DNA of 64,000 nt from Bradyrhizobium japonicum USDA 6 (GCF_000284375.1 NC_017249.1:2458001-2522000); one strand, 5' to 3'; numbered from the stretch's first letter, positions 47,756-57,740 are shown. The notes: generated by a model not told the origin, from the sequence alone. A program made the numbers and translations.

Positions 47756-50326
47756 ATGACCATCTTGTCGCGCCTGTTGGCGCTTGTCGCAGTCGCGTTA
47801 TTGCCCGCTATCTCGCTTCAGGCGTACAACGAGGTTAACCTTCGACGCGCGCGCCAAGTGGACGTACAGAATCAGGCGCTCGGTCTCGCTAAGCTCGCCG
47901 CCGAACAGCAGCAACAGATCGTTCAGGGCATTCGGCAGGTCCTGATTGCGCTGTCCGAACTTCCTGCAATAAAGGCGAGGGATAGCAAAGCGTGCAACGC
48001 GGCACTGGCGGGGATGAAGTCCCGGTTTCCGGCTTTCCTTACTTTCGTCGCTACCGATCTGAATGGTCAGCCCTTTTGCGATACAAATAACGATCGCAAG
48101 CCGGTGAATGTCTCCGGGCGGGCCTACTTTGCGGATGCGTTGAGTACGGGCGCGTTTACGGTGGGGCAATTCTCGATCGGTCTGTCCGTCGATCGGAAAC
48201 TCATTCAGTTTGCGCTGCCCTTCTACGGAGATGATGGCCAGCCAGGGGGCGTCATCATTGCGCCTCTCGGCCTCGACTGGTTAGCGGACTACATCGCGCG
48301 CGCGGGTGTTCCGGCGGGAGACGCGCTGGCCATCACCGATCGCAACGGCACCTACCTTGCCCGCTATCCGGACAATGACCGATTTGTCGGTAAGAAATTG
48401 GTCCGCGCCGGTGATGCGAGGCAGTATGGCGACGGTCTCGCTGCCGACCTGGTTGATGTCGACGGCGTCGAGAGGATCGTGGGTTTCTCGGCTCTCGGGC
48501 CCGATTCTGGGGGACTGCGCGTCAGCTTCGGCCTCGACAAGGCGAACGCCTTTGCCGAGATCCAGAGCCGGACCCGACACGACATCTTCCTCATCGCCCT
48601 CAGCGCCATGATGGTGCTGGGCCTGACCCTGCTCGGCGCCCGGCAATTCATCCATCGGCCGCTCGGACTATTAGTTGACGCCGCGAACCGATGGCGCCTC
48701 GGCGACTATGCTCGTCGTGTGAACATCCGCGGCAGTTCTGAAATCGCGGGCGTAGCCGGCGCCTTCAACACCATGGCCGATGCGCTGGATCGCCGCGAGC
48801 AGGAATTGTCCGATGCAAAAGAGAAGGCCGAGGACGCCGCGGCCCGGCTTACGATGCTCTTCGAAAGCACAACCGACAGCGTCGTGATCGTCGACCGCGA
48901 TTGGCGGATCAGCTTCTTCAACCAGAGGGCCTGGTCTCAGATCGCTCAGGGGCGTGATCTGATTGGAATGCACCTGCAGGCGTCGCTTCTGGATGCCCCC
49001 GATACCGGAATCGTCGAGCAGCTTCGGGAAGTCATGTCGGACCGCCGTCCGGTTTCGTTCGAAGCGCACTGTCCTCGTCGTGCCGCTTGGTATGCGATCA
49101 ACGCGTTTCCTTCTGGCGAAGGGATCGCGATCTTCTTTCGAGACGTCACCGAGCAAAAGCATGCCGTGGAGGCACGCCAGCGCATCGAGGAGCAGCTTCA
49201 TCAGAGTCAGAAGATGGAGTCCGTCGGACAGCTCACGGGCGGTGTTGCCCATGACTTCAACAACCTGCTTGCCGTCGTTTCGGGAAACCTTGATCTGATC
49301 GAGCGGGCGGCAAATGACGGCAAGATCCGGCGCTTCGCCGCGACTGCGCGGCGTGCCGCCGACCGGGGGGCGAAGCTCACCGCACAGCTCCTCGCTTTCT
49401 CTCGACGGCAAAAGCTCAACCCTAAACTGATCAGTGCCAACGAGCTGATCTCCAACTTCCAGGGGCTCGTCCGTCAGGCGGTCGGCGCAGAATGCGAGGT
49501 CAGGCTGAAGATCGACGAGCGATTGTGGCTCTGTCGGGTGGATCCATCCCTGCTGGAGACTGCCCTTCTCAATCTAGCGCTGAACGGTCGCGATGCGATG
49601 CCGGGCGGCGGAGTGCTCGAGATCGAGGCGCGGAACGTCGTTCTGGATGGGGAAGCCGTCGCTGAATGTCCGGCCGGATCATATGTGAGGCTGTCCGTCT
49701 CGGATACGGGGCATGGGATGTCTCCCGAGGTGCGAGACCGGATTTTCGAGCCCTTCTTCACTACCAAGGAAGTTGGCAAGGGCACTGGCCTCGGTCTCAG
49801 CATGGTGTACGGCTTTGTCCGGCAATCCGGTGGCTATATTTCAGTCGAAAGCGCCCCTAACGCCGGCACCACGATCTCACTGTACCTGCCGAGAGCCAAT
49901 CAGGAGGCTCGCGACGAGGTGGAAACCGAGCAGACCCGAACTATGCCGGGAGGCTCCGAGCGAATTCTTTTGGTCGAGGACAATGAAGATCTGTTGGAAG
50001 TCGTGTCTGCAATGCTGACGAGCTTTGGCTATCGGATTCGCCTTGCTCACAACGGTACCGAAGCCATCCGAATTCTCGACAGCGATCAGGGGTTCGATCT
50101 TCTGTTCAGCGATGTCGTCATGCCGAATGGTCCTAATGGCGTCGAGCTTGCTCGCGAAGCAAAGCGGCGGAACAGCAGGATCAAGATATTACTGACGTCG
50201 GGCTACGTGGGAGACGTGCTCGCGCGTCACGGGGCGACAGACGAGTTCCCGATCATTCACAAGCCCTTTGGCGTGTCCGAACTCGCTCAACGTCTGCATT
50301 CTCTTCTTCAGAAAGAAGATAGTTAG
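47756..50326 (+). CDS. Hybrid sensor histidine kinase with CACHE, HAMP, PAS and receiver domains
   Basis: An 856-residue membrane kinase. TM1 is at about 4-22 and TM2 at about 277-297, enclosing a periplasmic dCACHE-like sensor. Then come HAMP (298-350), PAS (367-465), the phospho-acceptor His near 499 ([11 protein letters not shown]) and an ATPase domain with DTGHGM and GTGLGLSMV. The C-terminal receiver begins LLVEDNED, with acceptor Asp near 786 (LLFSDVVMP) and Lys near 836. A stop codon 15 bases upstream fixes ATG 47756 as the earliest start. No dedicated response regulator is adjacent. The ligand is unknown. Confidence 0.93.
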   Translation: MTILSRLLALVAVALLPAISLQAYNEVNLRRARQVDVQNQALGLAKLAAEQQQQIVQGIRQVLIALSELPAIKARDSKACNAALAGMKSRFPAFLTFVATDLNGQPFCDTNNDRKPVNVSGRAYFADALSTGAFTVGQFSIGLSVDRKLIQFALPFYGDDGQPGGVIIAPLGLDWLADYIARAGVPAGDALAITDRNGTYLARYPDNDRFVGKKLVRAGDARQYGDGLAADLVDVDGVERIVGFSALGPDSGGLRVSFGLDKANAFAEIQSRTRHDIFLIALSAMMVLGLTLLGARQFIHRPLGLLVDAANRWRLGDYARRVNIRGSSEIAGVAGAFNTMADALDRREQELSDAKEKAEDAAARLTMLFESTTDSVVIVDRDWRISFFNQRAWSQIAQGRDLIGMHLQASLLDAPDTGIVEQLREVMSDRRPVSFEAHCPRRAAWYAINAFPSGEGIAIFFRDVTEQKHAVEARQRIEEQLHQSQKMESVGQLTGGVAHDFNNLLAVVSGNLDLIERAANDGKIRRFAATARRAADRGAKLTAQLLAFSRRQKLNPKLISANELISNFQGLVRQAVGAECEVRLKIDERLWLCRVDPSLLETALLNLALNGRDAMPGGGVLEIEARNVVLDGEAVAECPAGSYVRLSVSDTGHGMSPEVRDRIFEPFFTTKEVGKGTGLGLSMVYGFVRQSGGYISVESAPNAGTTISLYLPRANQEARDEVETEQTRTMPGGSERILLVEDNEDLLEVVSAMLTSFGYRIRLAHNGTEAIRILDSDQGFDLLFSDVVMPNGPNGVELAREAKRRNSRIKILLTSGYVGDVLARHGATDEFPIIHKPFGVSELAQRLHSLLQKEDS

Positions 50327-50559
50327 GCAGGCACGAAGCCAGACGGCATCGCCGTCCATAGCGACAATGCGTATTCGTCTCTAGAGCCGGCCATCTCACG
50401 GTTCTTTGCGGATCAGGTCGAGGCAGCCGTGCTCGAACGCAAAGTCCCTCACTTAACTTAAGGTGGCGCAGATCGCATAGTCTGTACCGGCCGAGCGCAT
50501 GGTTGCTGCCTCAATTTCGCGAGGGGCATCATGACCGAGACTTAAGAGCGTGCTTGCAA

Positions 50560-50587
50560 TGTTTAGTATATAGTGTTTCACTAAACA
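50560..50587. promoter_or_regulatory. Inverted repeat upstream of the polyol/Dha locus, putative operator
   Basis: TGTTTAGT and ACTAAACA form an 8-bp inverted repeat with a 12-base spacer that itself contains TAGTG/CACTA. It lies 160 bases before the binding-protein ATG, in an AT-rich island within a 421-base gap. It is a plausible operator for the locus, perhaps for the small HTH protein at 59335. The rest of 50327-50747 holds no supported gene. Confidence 0.5.
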
Positions 50588-50747
50588 AATCGAGCTTGGC
50601 TGAATCCCTAAGAATCCAGGCAGGCGCGAGGAAACGTCCGTTTAGTCGTTCAGCCCGTGAAGGACTGTATCGCTCTGCTCGAAGCATTCGAGCGGGTTGG
50701 AGAGTCGTGCCATGTCGATGGCCGGCCCCACTGAGAGGGAAAGCGTT

Positions 50748-52094
50748 ATGAAACAGACAGTGAAGGCGCTTCTTACTACGTCCGGGGTTCTCGCATCCGT
50801 GCTCGGTGTCGGAGTGGGGATCACGCCTGCGCATGCGCAGGCCAAGACCATCACCCTGTGCTGGGCCGCGTGGGATCCTGCCAACGCCCTGGTCGAACTG
50901 TCGAAGGATTTCACCGCCAAGACCGGCGTCGGCATGAAGTTCGAGTTCGTGCCGTGGACCAACTATGCGGACCGCTTCCTGAACGAGCTCAATTCGCATG
51001 GCTCGCTGTGCGATCTCATCATCGGGGACTCGCAATGGATCGGGGGCGCCGCCGAGAACGGTCAGTACGTCAAGCTCAACGATTTCTTCGCAAAGGAAGG
51101 AATCAGCATGGACGACTACATGCCGGCGACAGTGGTCGGCTATTCCGAGTGGCCAAAGAACAGCCCGAACTATTGGGCGCTGCCCGCCATGGGTGACGCG
51201 GTGGGCTGGACCTATCGCAAAGACTGGTTTGCGCGGCCTGAGATCCAGGCGGATTTCAAGGCCAAGTACGGCCGCGATCTCGCCGTGCCGAAGACGCTCG
51301 ATGAACTGCGCGACATCGCAAAATTCTTCCAGGGCCGCGAGATCGACGGCAAGAAGGTCTATGGCGCTTCGATCTATACCGAGCGGGGCTCGGAAGGCAT
51401 CACCATGGGCGTGTCGAACTACCTCTATGATTACGGCTTCCAGTATCAGGATCCGAAGAAGCCGTATTCAATGGACGGGTTCGTCAACTCACCCGGCGCC
51501 GTGAAGGGGCTCGAGGCCTACAAGGAGCTCTACAAGTGCTGTACGCCCCCCGGCGCATCCAACTCCTACATGTCCGAAGGGCTTGATGCGTTCAAGTCGG
51601 GGCAAGTCGCGCTGCAGATGAACTTCTTCGCCTTCTTCCCGGGCCTCTACAAGGATCCGAACGTCGGTGGGGACAAGATCGGCTTCTTCAGCAATCCCGC
51701 CGGCCCCGCGACCCGGGCGACGCAGCTCGGCGGGCAGGGCATCTCGGTCGTTTCTTATTCCAAGAACCAGCCCGAGGCGCTGCAATATATCAAATGGTTC
51801 TCCGGTGGAGATGTGCAGAAGAAGTGGTGGGCGCTGGGCGGCTATTCCTGCGCCAAGTCAGTGTTGAACGATCCGGGCTTCCCGAACAGCGCGCCGTTTG
51901 CCGGCGAGTTTTTGAAGTCGATGGGAATGGTCGTCGACTTCTGGGCCGAGCCTTCCTATGCCCAACTCCTGCAAGCCGAACAGAAGCGCGTGCATGACTA
52001 CGTGGTGGCGGACAAGGGCACCGCGCAGGAAGCGCTCGATGGCCTGGTAAAGGACTGGAAGGCGATTTTCAAAGAAGAAGGCAAGAAGTTCTAG
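50748..52094 (+). CDS. Carbohydrate/polyol ABC transporter substrate-binding protein
   Basis: A 448-residue extracellular solute-binding protein (family 1). The Sec signal is MKQTVKALLTTSGVLAS with cleavage near AHAQA. The mature part contains ITLCWAAWDPANAL, EFVPWTNYADRF and DLIIGDSQWIGG, features of the sugar/polyol-binding CUT1 group. The start at 50748 has a GAGAGGG site. It opens the locus that ends in the Dha kinase genes, so a glycerol-, dihydroxyacetone- or tetritol-like ligand is likely. The ligand cannot be read from the sequence. Confidence 0.92.
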   Translation: MKQTVKALLTTSGVLASVLGVGVGITPAHAQAKTITLCWAAWDPANALVELSKDFTAKTGVGMKFEFVPWTNYADRFLNELNSHGSLCDLIIGDSQWIGGAAENGQYVKLNDFFAKEGISMDDYMPATVVGYSEWPKNSPNYWALPAMGDAVGWTYRKDWFARPEIQADFKAKYGRDLAVPKTLDELRDIAKFFQGREIDGKKVYGASIYTERGSEGITMGVSNYLYDYGFQYQDPKKPYSMDGFVNSPGAVKGLEAYKELYKCCTPPGASNSYMSEGLDAFKSGQVALQMNFFAFFPGLYKDPNVGGDKIGFFSNPAGPATRATQLGGQGISVVSYSKNQPEALQYIKWFSGGDVQKKWWALGGYSCAKSVLNDPGFPNSAPFAGEFLKSMGMVVDFWAEPSYAQLLQAEQKRVHDYVVADKGTAQEALDGLVKDWKAIFKEEGKKF

Positions 52095-52101
52095 GGCAAA
52101 C

Positions 52102-52132
52102 GCCTGGGGCGCACGTCGAGCGCGCTCCAGGC
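52102..52132 (+). repeat. Intercistronic hairpin after the binding-protein gene
   Basis: An 11-bp stem (GCCTGGGGCGC with GCGCTCCAGGC, one G-T pair) lies eight bases after the stop codon. Hairpins here commonly protect the binding-protein mRNA or reduce read-through, giving more binding protein than permease. No T-run follows. Confidence 0.6.
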
Positions 52133-52197
52133 TCTCTTCGGTAGAACCCGCAGGCGTCGCATAGTCGACAATCGCGACGCCAGGATTGACCAGGGCC

Positions 52198-53157
52198 ATG
52201 AACGATTTGAGTACCTCGTCGCAGATCACCTACCGGGCCGTCCCGATCCGACCAGGCGTGATACGTCGTATCCGCGGCCTTTCGGACCAGGCGCTCGCAT
52301 GGCTCTTCATCACACCGACGATCGTGCTGCTGCTGGCGATCAATATCTTCCCGCTGGTATGGACGATCTACCTGTCATTTACCAATTACCGCGCCAATCG
52401 GCCGAACGCGCCGACGCTATGGCTAGGGACCGATTGGTACCAGTCGATCCTGACCGATCCGGATATCTGGGCGGCAATGCAGGTCACGGCGCATTTCGTG
52501 GTTTGGACCGTGCTGATCGAGACTGTGCTCGGATTCGGCCTTGCGTTCCTGATCGACAAGAAATTCCGTGGCCATGGCCTGTGGACCACGATCATTCTGT
52601 TGCCGATGATGCTCTCACCAGCGGTTGTCGGCAATTTCTGGACCTTCCTCTATCAGCCGCAGATCGGGCTGTTCAACTACGTGGTCGCCTTCTTCACGGG
52701 GCGCGGCGCTTCGTCGTTCCAGATGCTGGGAGACGTGACCCTCAGCCCGTGGGCCATCGTCATCGTCGACGCCTGGATGTGGACGCCTTACGTGATGCTG
52801 ATTTGCCTGGCGGGGCTGCGGTCGATCCCGGATTACATTTATGAGGCAGCGGAGGTCGACCGCGCGTCGAATTGGCGGCAGTTCTGGTCGATCACCCTGC
52901 CGATGGCTCTGCCGTTCATCATGCTCGCGGTGCTCTTTCGCGGGATCGAGAATTTCAAGATGTTCGACATGGTCAACCTCCTGACCGGAGGAGGGCCGGG
53001 CTCGACCACCGAAGTCGCTTCGATCACACTGAAGCGCGCCGCCTTTGAGAGTTGGCGAACCGGCTATTCCTCGGCCTTTGCGATCATTCTGTTCGTGACA
53101 GTGTTTGGCCTTGCCAACATCTACGTCAAGGCGCTGAACCGGGTGAAAAGCCGATGA
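52198..53157 (+). CDS. Polyol/sugar ABC transporter permease 1 (MalF-type)
   Basis: A 319-residue permease with six predicted helices. The EAA motif reads YEAAEVDRASNWRQFWSITLP. TM1 is at LAWLFITPTIVLLLAINIFP. The ATG at 52198 is used; TTG 52186 is a possible earlier start. It overlaps permease 2 by four bases (ATGA) and would form the channel with it. Confidence 0.93.
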   Translation: MNDLSTSSQITYRAVPIRPGVIRRIRGLSDQALAWLFITPTIVLLLAINIFPLVWTIYLSFTNYRANRPNAPTLWLGTDWYQSILTDPDIWAAMQVTAHFVVWTVLIETVLGFGLAFLIDKKFRGHGLWTTIILLPMMLSPAVVGNFWTFLYQPQIGLFNYVVAFFTGRGASSFQMLGDVTLSPWAIVIVDAWMWTPYVMLICLAGLRSIPDYIYEAAEVDRASNWRQFWSITLPMALPFIMLAVLFRGIENFKMFDMVNLLTGGGPGSTTEVASITLKRAAFESWRTGYSSAFAIILFVTVFGLANIYVKALNRVKSR

Positions 53158-54107
53158 GCGTCTCAAATGCAGCCCACTCAGTCGTCGAACCGTCGACCGG
53201 CACTCGCCGCTTTGCCGGCCTGCTCGTCATACTCTATGCCATCATCACGATGGTGCCGCTGGTATGGATCGTACTCACCTCGTTCAAGTCGCCTGACGAT
53301 GCGATCTCCTATCCGCCGAAGGTCTACTTCAAGCCCTCTCTTGAAGGCTATTGTAACGTCTTCACAACGCGCTCGCGCCAGACCCAGGAGTTTATCCAGA
53401 CGCTGGGGCCGCCGCAGGGGCTTTGTGACAACATCGCGCGCAGCCGCAACATGGTTGTCGCCGGGCCGTCTAACTACGTGCCTCGCTTCATCAACTCGCT
53501 GATTATCGCCTTTGGCTCGACGGTGCTTGCCGTCGCGCTCGGTACGCTCTCGGCTTATGGTTTTTCGCGCTTCCGCGTGCCTCTCAAGGACGACCTCCTG
53601 TTCTTCATTCTGTCGACCAGAATGATGCCGCCAATCGCGGTCGCGATCCCGATCTACCTGATGTACCGGACCGTCGGGCTATCGGATACCCGTCTCGGGA
53701 TGATCCTGCTCTACACTTCGGTGAACGTCTCGCTCGCTGTCTGGCTACTCAAGGGCTTCATCGACGAAATCCCGCGCGAATACGAAGAAGCAGCAATGAT
53801 CGATGGCTATACGCGCTTGCAGGCATTCGTGAAGGTGGTTCTCCCGCAGGCAACGACGGGGATCGCGGCGACGGCGATTTTCTGCCTGATTTTTGCCTGG
53901 AACGAATACGCCTTTGCCGTGCTTCTGACCTCTGGCAACGCTCAGACCGCGCCCCCATTCATTCCGATCATTATCGGCGAAGGCGGCCAGGATTGGCCGG
54001 CCGTAGCCGCCGGTACGACGATCTTTCTTGTGCCGATCGTCGTGTTCACAGTGCTGCTCCGCAAGCATCTTCTGCGCGGCATTACCTTTGGGGCCGTCCG
54101 CAAATGA
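53154..54107 (+). CDS. Polyol/sugar ABC transporter permease 2 (MalG-type)
   Basis: A 317-residue permease, longer than the usual 275-280. The extra length is a periplasmic loop between TM1 and TM2 (about residues 45-110) with two Cys (EGYCNVF and PQGLCDN), which might form a disulfide. The EAA motif is YEEAAMIDGYTRLQAFVKVVLP. Overlaps of four bases at both ends tie it to permease 1 and the small membrane protein. Confidence 0.93.
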   Translation: MSVSNAAHSVVEPSTGTRRFAGLLVILYAIITMVPLVWIVLTSFKSPDDAISYPPKVYFKPSLEGYCNVFTTRSRQTQEFIQTLGPPQGLCDNIARSRNMVVAGPSNYVPRFINSLIIAFGSTVLAVALGTLSAYGFSRFRVPLKDDLLFFILSTRMMPPIAVAIPIYLMYRTVGLSDTRLGMILLYTSVNVSLAVWLLKGFIDEIPREYEEAAMIDGYTRLQAFVKVVLPQATTGIAATAIFCLIFAWNEYAFAVLLTSGNAQTAPPFIPIIIGEGGQDWPAVAAGTTIFLVPIVVFTVLLRKHLLRGITFGAVRK

Positions 54108-54315
54108 ACCTTGATGTGAACACGTCAATGCCGCGCGCCAGCCTGACGAGCAGAATGTTGCGGCGCGGTCCGCTAGAGGCCATCGCGACGGCGATCATTG
54201 CCGCGGGCGTGGTCATGCTGATGCAGCCGTTTTTCTGACGCTGTATTCCTGGTCTTTCGCGGTCACTCTCTTTGGGACGGTGATGTTCACAATCGTCTCG
54301 AAGGTCCGGGAGTAG
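54104..54315 (+). pseudogene. Small membrane protein of the ABC operon, apparent frameshift
   Basis: ATG 54104 overlaps the permease 2 stop (ATGA). The first frame encodes 44 residues (MNLDVNTSMPRA to MLMQPFF) and stops at 54238. The next frame continues LTLYSWSFAVTLFGTVMFTI to a stop at 54315. One more T in the T5 run at 54230-54234 restores a 70-residue protein with two membrane helices. I recall short proteins of this kind after the permeases in rhizobial polyol ABC operons. Function unknown; the frameshift may be a sequencing error. Confidence 0.6.
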
Positions 54316-54321
54316 CGCTCG

Positions 54322-55419
54322 ATGGCACAGATCAGGGTTGAAGCGCTCAACAAATCCTTTGGAGAGTTTCACGCAGTCAAGGGCGCGAGCCTTACGGTGG
54401 ATGACGGCCAGTTCCTTTGTCTGCTTGGGCCGTCCGGCTGCGGCAAAACAACAACGCTGCGGATGATTGCAGGACTCGAATTGCCAACATCCGGAACGAT
54501 CAGGCTCGACGGTGAGGACGTGACGATGAACCGCGCCTCCGCGCGAGATATCGCCTTCGTCTTCCAGCTATTTGCGCTCTATCCGCACATGAATGTCCGG
54601 CGCAATATCGGCTTTCCACTCAAATGCGAGGGGATCGGAGCCGCGGAGTGCGACCGGCGCGTGGTGGAGGCCGCTCGGATCCTGCGTATCTCCCACCTCC
54701 TTGATCGGTCGGTTTCGACCCTCACCGGCGGCGACCGTCAGCGCGTCGCGCTTGGGCGGGCGATCGTCCGCAAGCCGAAGTGCTTCCTGATGGACGAGCC
54801 GCTCGGAGCGCTCGATACCGAGATGCGCGAGGCGATGATCCAGGAATTGCGCGCGCTGCATGACCGGCTTGGTGCGACCACCGTTTACGTCACGCATGAT
54901 CAACTGGAGGCCATGGCAATGGCGGACCTGATTGCGGTGATGAACAACGGCGTTGTCGAGCAGATTGCGAGTCCGCGCGACATTTATGATCGGCCTGTTT
55001 CGCTCTTCGTCGCGGACTTCATCGGTTCTCCAGCGATGAATTTCCTGCCGTTTCGCGGCAGCCTGCAAGCCGGGGCGCGGACGATCCGGCTCGGGGATCG
55101 CGACGTCGCGATACCCACCGCGCGCGAGGCTCTGGTGGAGAGCGACCTTGTCCTGGGTGTCAGACCCGAGCATGTGCGTTTTTCCGATAGCGGCATGGTG
55201 CGGGGCGAGATCTATGGGTCGGAATATCTCGGCACGACACAGATCGTGACGGTGACGACGCCTTACGGCGCTCTCAAGGCCCGCTCGCCCGCCAGCACGG
55301 CCTTTCGGATTGGGATGAACGTCGGGCTCGATTTTCGGCCCGATACGTTGTCGCTCTTCGACCAGGGGTCGGGACGGGCAATACGCACCGCATTGCACGA
55401 GGGAGGCAAGCATGGCTGA
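54322..55419 (+). CDS. ABC transporter ATP-binding protein 1 (UgpC/MalK type)
   Basis: A 365-residue ATPase with a C-terminal TOBE/regulatory domain. Walker A is GPSGCGKTT and Walker [13 protein letters not shown]. The signature reads LTGGDRQRV instead of LSGGQ, so one composite site of a heterodimer may be weak. Its stop overlaps the start of ATPase 2 by eight bases. Two ATPases for one importer recalls GlpS/GlpT of the rhizobial glycerol transporter. Confidence 0.93.
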   Translation: MAQIRVEALNKSFGEFHAVKGASLTVDDGQFLCLLGPSGCGKTTTLRMIAGLELPTSGTIRLDGEDVTMNRASARDIAFVFQLFALYPHMNVRRNIGFPLKCEGIGAAECDRRVVEAARILRISHLLDRSVSTLTGGDRQRVALGRAIVRKPKCFLMDEPLGALDTEMREAMIQELRALHDRLGATTVYVTHDQLEAMAMADLIAVMNNGVVEQIASPRDIYDRPVSLFVADFIGSPAMNFLPFRGSLQAGARTIRLGDRDVAIPTAREALVESDLVLGVRPEHVRFSDSGMVRGEIYGSEYLGTTQIVTVTTPYGALKARSPASTAFRIGMNVGLDFRPDTLSLFDQGSGRAIRTALHEGGKHG

Positions 55420-56419
55420 AGTCGAGATCGGAGCGGTCTCCAAGGCGTTTGGCAACACGCAAGCCGTCGTCGATCTGTCCCTCACCATTGGAGATGGCGA
55501 ATTCGTTGCGTTGCTGGGGCCGACCGGCGCCGGCAAGACGACGACGCTACGTCTCGTTGCCGGATTAGAGGCGCCCGACAGCGGTTCGGTCCGCATCGAC
55601 GGACGCGATGTGACCAGTGATGCGCCGGCGGATCGCGACGTCGCCTTCGTATTCCAGCAATATTCGTTGTACCCGCATCTGACCGTGTTCGAGAACATGG
55701 CCTTTGCGCTACGCGCGCCGACTCGGCGCCTGCCGGAGGCCGAAATTCGCGCAAAGGTCGAACAGGTTGCGCGTCTTCTCCATATCGAGGCCAAGCTCCA
55801 CAGCAAGGCGACCCAGCTATCGGGCGGGCAGATGCAGCGCGTTGCGATTGGCCGCGCTCTGGTGCGCTCACCCTCGATCTACCTGATGGACGAGCCGCTT
55901 TCCTCGCTCGATGCCAAGCTGCGCGGTGAAATGCGCCTGGAGCTTAAGCGCATCCAGATCGATCTCGGTGCAACGATCCTCTACGTCACCCACGATCAAA
56001 CCGAGGCTATGACCATGGCATCGCGCATCGGCGTGATGGAGGCCGGGCGACTGATGCAGATCGGCACGCCGCGCGAGATTTACGAGAACCCCGTCAACGC
56101 CCATGTCGCTGCCCGGCTCGGCCAGCCGATGATCAACCTGCTGCCGGCCGGTCTATTCGCGGGCGCCCCGTCGAGCGCTAAGACCATCGGGGCGCGTACC
56201 GAGCACCTGGCTATCACGCGCAATGGCGGAGACGTGTCGGCAACCGTCACGCGGGTCGAGCATCTCGGCGACCAGAGTCATTTGCACCTGGATCTCGGTG
56301 GTCAACCCGTCGTGACGTTGGCGGAGTCTGAGATCACGTTGGATGTCGGCGACGTGGTGTCACTACGCCTCAACAAGCCGCTGTTCTTCGACGCGGCCGG
56401 CAGGAGGGTCGCAGCATGA
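55412..56419 (+). CDS. ABC transporter ATP-binding protein 2 (UgpC/MalK type)
   Basis: A 335-residue ATPase with canonical Walker A (GPTGAGKTT), signature LSGGQMQRVAI and Walker B IYLMDEPLSSLD, plus a C-terminal TOBE domain. Together with ATPase 1 it would form an asymmetric heterodimer. It overlaps dhaL by four bases, linking transport directly to phosphorylation. Confidence 0.93.
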   Translation: MAEVEIGAVSKAFGNTQAVVDLSLTIGDGEFVALLGPTGAGKTTTLRLVAGLEAPDSGSVRIDGRDVTSDAPADRDVAFVFQQYSLYPHLTVFENMAFALRAPTRRLPEAEIRAKVEQVARLLHIEAKLHSKATQLSGGQMQRVAIGRALVRSPSIYLMDEPLSSLDAKLRGEMRLELKRIQIDLGATILYVTHDQTEAMTMASRIGVMEAGRLMQIGTPREIYENPVNAHVAARLGQPMINLLPAGLFAGAPSSAKTIGARTEHLAITRNGGDVSATVTRVEHLGDQSHLHLDLGGQPVVTLAESEITLDVGDVVSLRLNKPLFFDAAGRRVAA

Positions 56420-57030
56420 GTCTCGATCGGGCCTCTAGGGAAGAGCTGGTGCGAGCGCTTGCGGAAACGGTGATCCAGCACGCCGATGAGCTGACCGACC
56501 TCGATCAGGCGATCGGTGACGGCGATCATGGGTTGAACATGAAGCGCGGTTTCGAAGCCGTGCTCGCGACGTTGCCTGGCCTTGCGGACAAATCACTGCC
56601 GGAAATGCTGAAGTCGATCGGAATGACGCTGGTCATGAAGGTCGGCGGAGCCTCTGGGCCATTGGTCGGGACTTTCTTTATGGAGCTGGGTAAGGCGCTT
56701 CCGGAGCAGCCGACACGTGCAGAGTTCGTCGCGGCCGCGGATCTGGCGATCAACGCCGTGAAGGCACGTGGACGCTCAGAAGCAGGACAGAAGACCTTGC
56801 TCGACGTGCTGGTACCGGTGCAAGCGGTATTGGCCGCGGGCGGCGATGCGCGGGCGATTGCGATGGAGGCAGCCCAGGCGGCCGATCGCACAACGCCGAT
56901 GCTCGCCATTCGCGGCAGGGCTTCTTTTCTCGGCGAACGTTCGATTGGTCACATGGACCCAGGTTCACGCTCGGTGTCCCTGTTGATCGGCGCTGCAGCC
57001 AAAGTACTGGAATTCGAGGGAAGGTTATGA
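56416..57030 (+). CDS. dhaL: Dihydroxyacetone kinase, ADP-binding subunit DhaL
   Basis: A 204-residue all-helical DhaL. Mg-binding Asp30, Asp35 and Asp37 are in DLDQAIGDGDHG. ADP stays bound as a coenzyme and is rephosphorylated by DhaM (EIIA); DhaL then passes phosphate to dihydroxyacetone on DhaK. Gly-rich GGASGPLVGTFFM is the nucleotide loop. It overlaps ATPase 2 and the EIIA gene by four bases each. Confidence 0.95.
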   Translation: MSLDRASREELVRALAETVIQHADELTDLDQAIGDGDHGLNMKRGFEAVLATLPGLADKSLPEMLKSIGMTLVMKVGGASGPLVGTFFMELGKALPEQPTRAEFVAAADLAINAVKARGRSEAGQKTLLDVLVPVQAVLAAGGDARAIAMEAAQAADRTTPMLAIRGRASFLGERSIGHMDPGSRSVSLLIGAAAKVLEFEGRL

Positions 57031-57428
57031 GCAGTCAAGATCGCGGCAATGTTGGAATCGTCATCGTTTCGCATTCGCCCAAGATAGCGGAAGGCGCGGC
57101 AGATATGGTGCGTCAGATGGTAGGCAATGCGGTGCCGCTCGCCTGGACCGGCGGCGATGTCGATGGAGGGCTCGGCACGAATGTTGCTGGAATCCTGGAG
57201 GCGATCGAGGCGGCGTGGTCCGCAGCAGGTGTGGCTGTGCTCGTTGATCTCGGTGGAGCGGAGACAAATTCCGAGATGGCGGTGGAAATGTTGGCTGAAG
57301 ATCGAAGGGCGCGCGTCGTCGTCTGCAATGCTCCGGTGGTCGAAGGAGCGGTGATTGCAGCGACGGAATCCTCGGGTGGCTCATCGCTCGCAGCCGTCAA
57401 GCGTAGCGCGGAGGAATTCTATGCATGA
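57027..57428 (+). CDS. dhaM: PTS-dependent dihydroxyacetone kinase phosphotransferase DhaM (EIIA domain only)
   Basis: A 133-residue EIIA-man/DhaM-type domain. The phospho-accepting His16 is in IVIVSHSPKIAEG. In E. coli DhaM is one chain of EIIA, HPr and a truncated EI; here those parts are separate genes in the same order. It overlaps the HPr gene by eight bases. It takes phosphate from HPr and gives it to DhaL-bound ADP. Confidence 0.9.
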   Translation: MSSQDRGNVGIVIVSHSPKIAEGAADMVRQMVGNAVPLAWTGGDVDGGLGTNVAGILEAIEAAWSAAGVAVLVDLGGAETNSEMAVEMLAEDRRARVVVCNAPVVEGAVIAATESSGGSSLAAVKRSAEEFYA

Positions 57429-57735
57429 TGCCCACCCCAGCCGGGCAGGTGAGACGTCGGCGCCGCTGACCGCCTCGGCGGTTCTCGTCAACAAGGTCGG
57501 ACTTCATGCGCGGCCGTCGGTCAAGCTCACGCAGTGTGCGAAGAGGTTTGCCGCAAAGATCGAACTCGCCCTCTCTGGAGACGGGCCTTGGACGGATGCC
57601 AAGAGTCCGGTGAAGGTGATGCGTGTAAAAGCTCCGCAGGGGGCGACGCTGCATTTCCGGGTCACCGGACCGGACGGAGAGGTGGCGCTTGCTGCCATGC
57701 TTGCGCTTGTGCATGACGGTTTTGGCGAGGCTTAA
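57421..57735 (+). CDS. HPr-family phosphocarrier protein
   Basis: A 104-residue HPr. Active His29 is in KVGLHARPSVKL. The region equivalent to regulatory Ser46 reads AKSPVKVMRV, keeping a Ser. About 18 extra residues precede the HPr fold. The ATG at 57421 lies inside the end of the EIIA gene. It carries phosphate from EI to DhaM. Confidence 0.9.
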   Translation: MHDAHPSRAGETSAPLTASAVLVNKVGLHARPSVKLTQCAKRFAAKIELALSGDGPWTDAKSPVKVMRVKAPQGATLHFRVTGPDGEVALAAMLALVHDGFGEA

Positions 57736-57740
57736 CGGCA

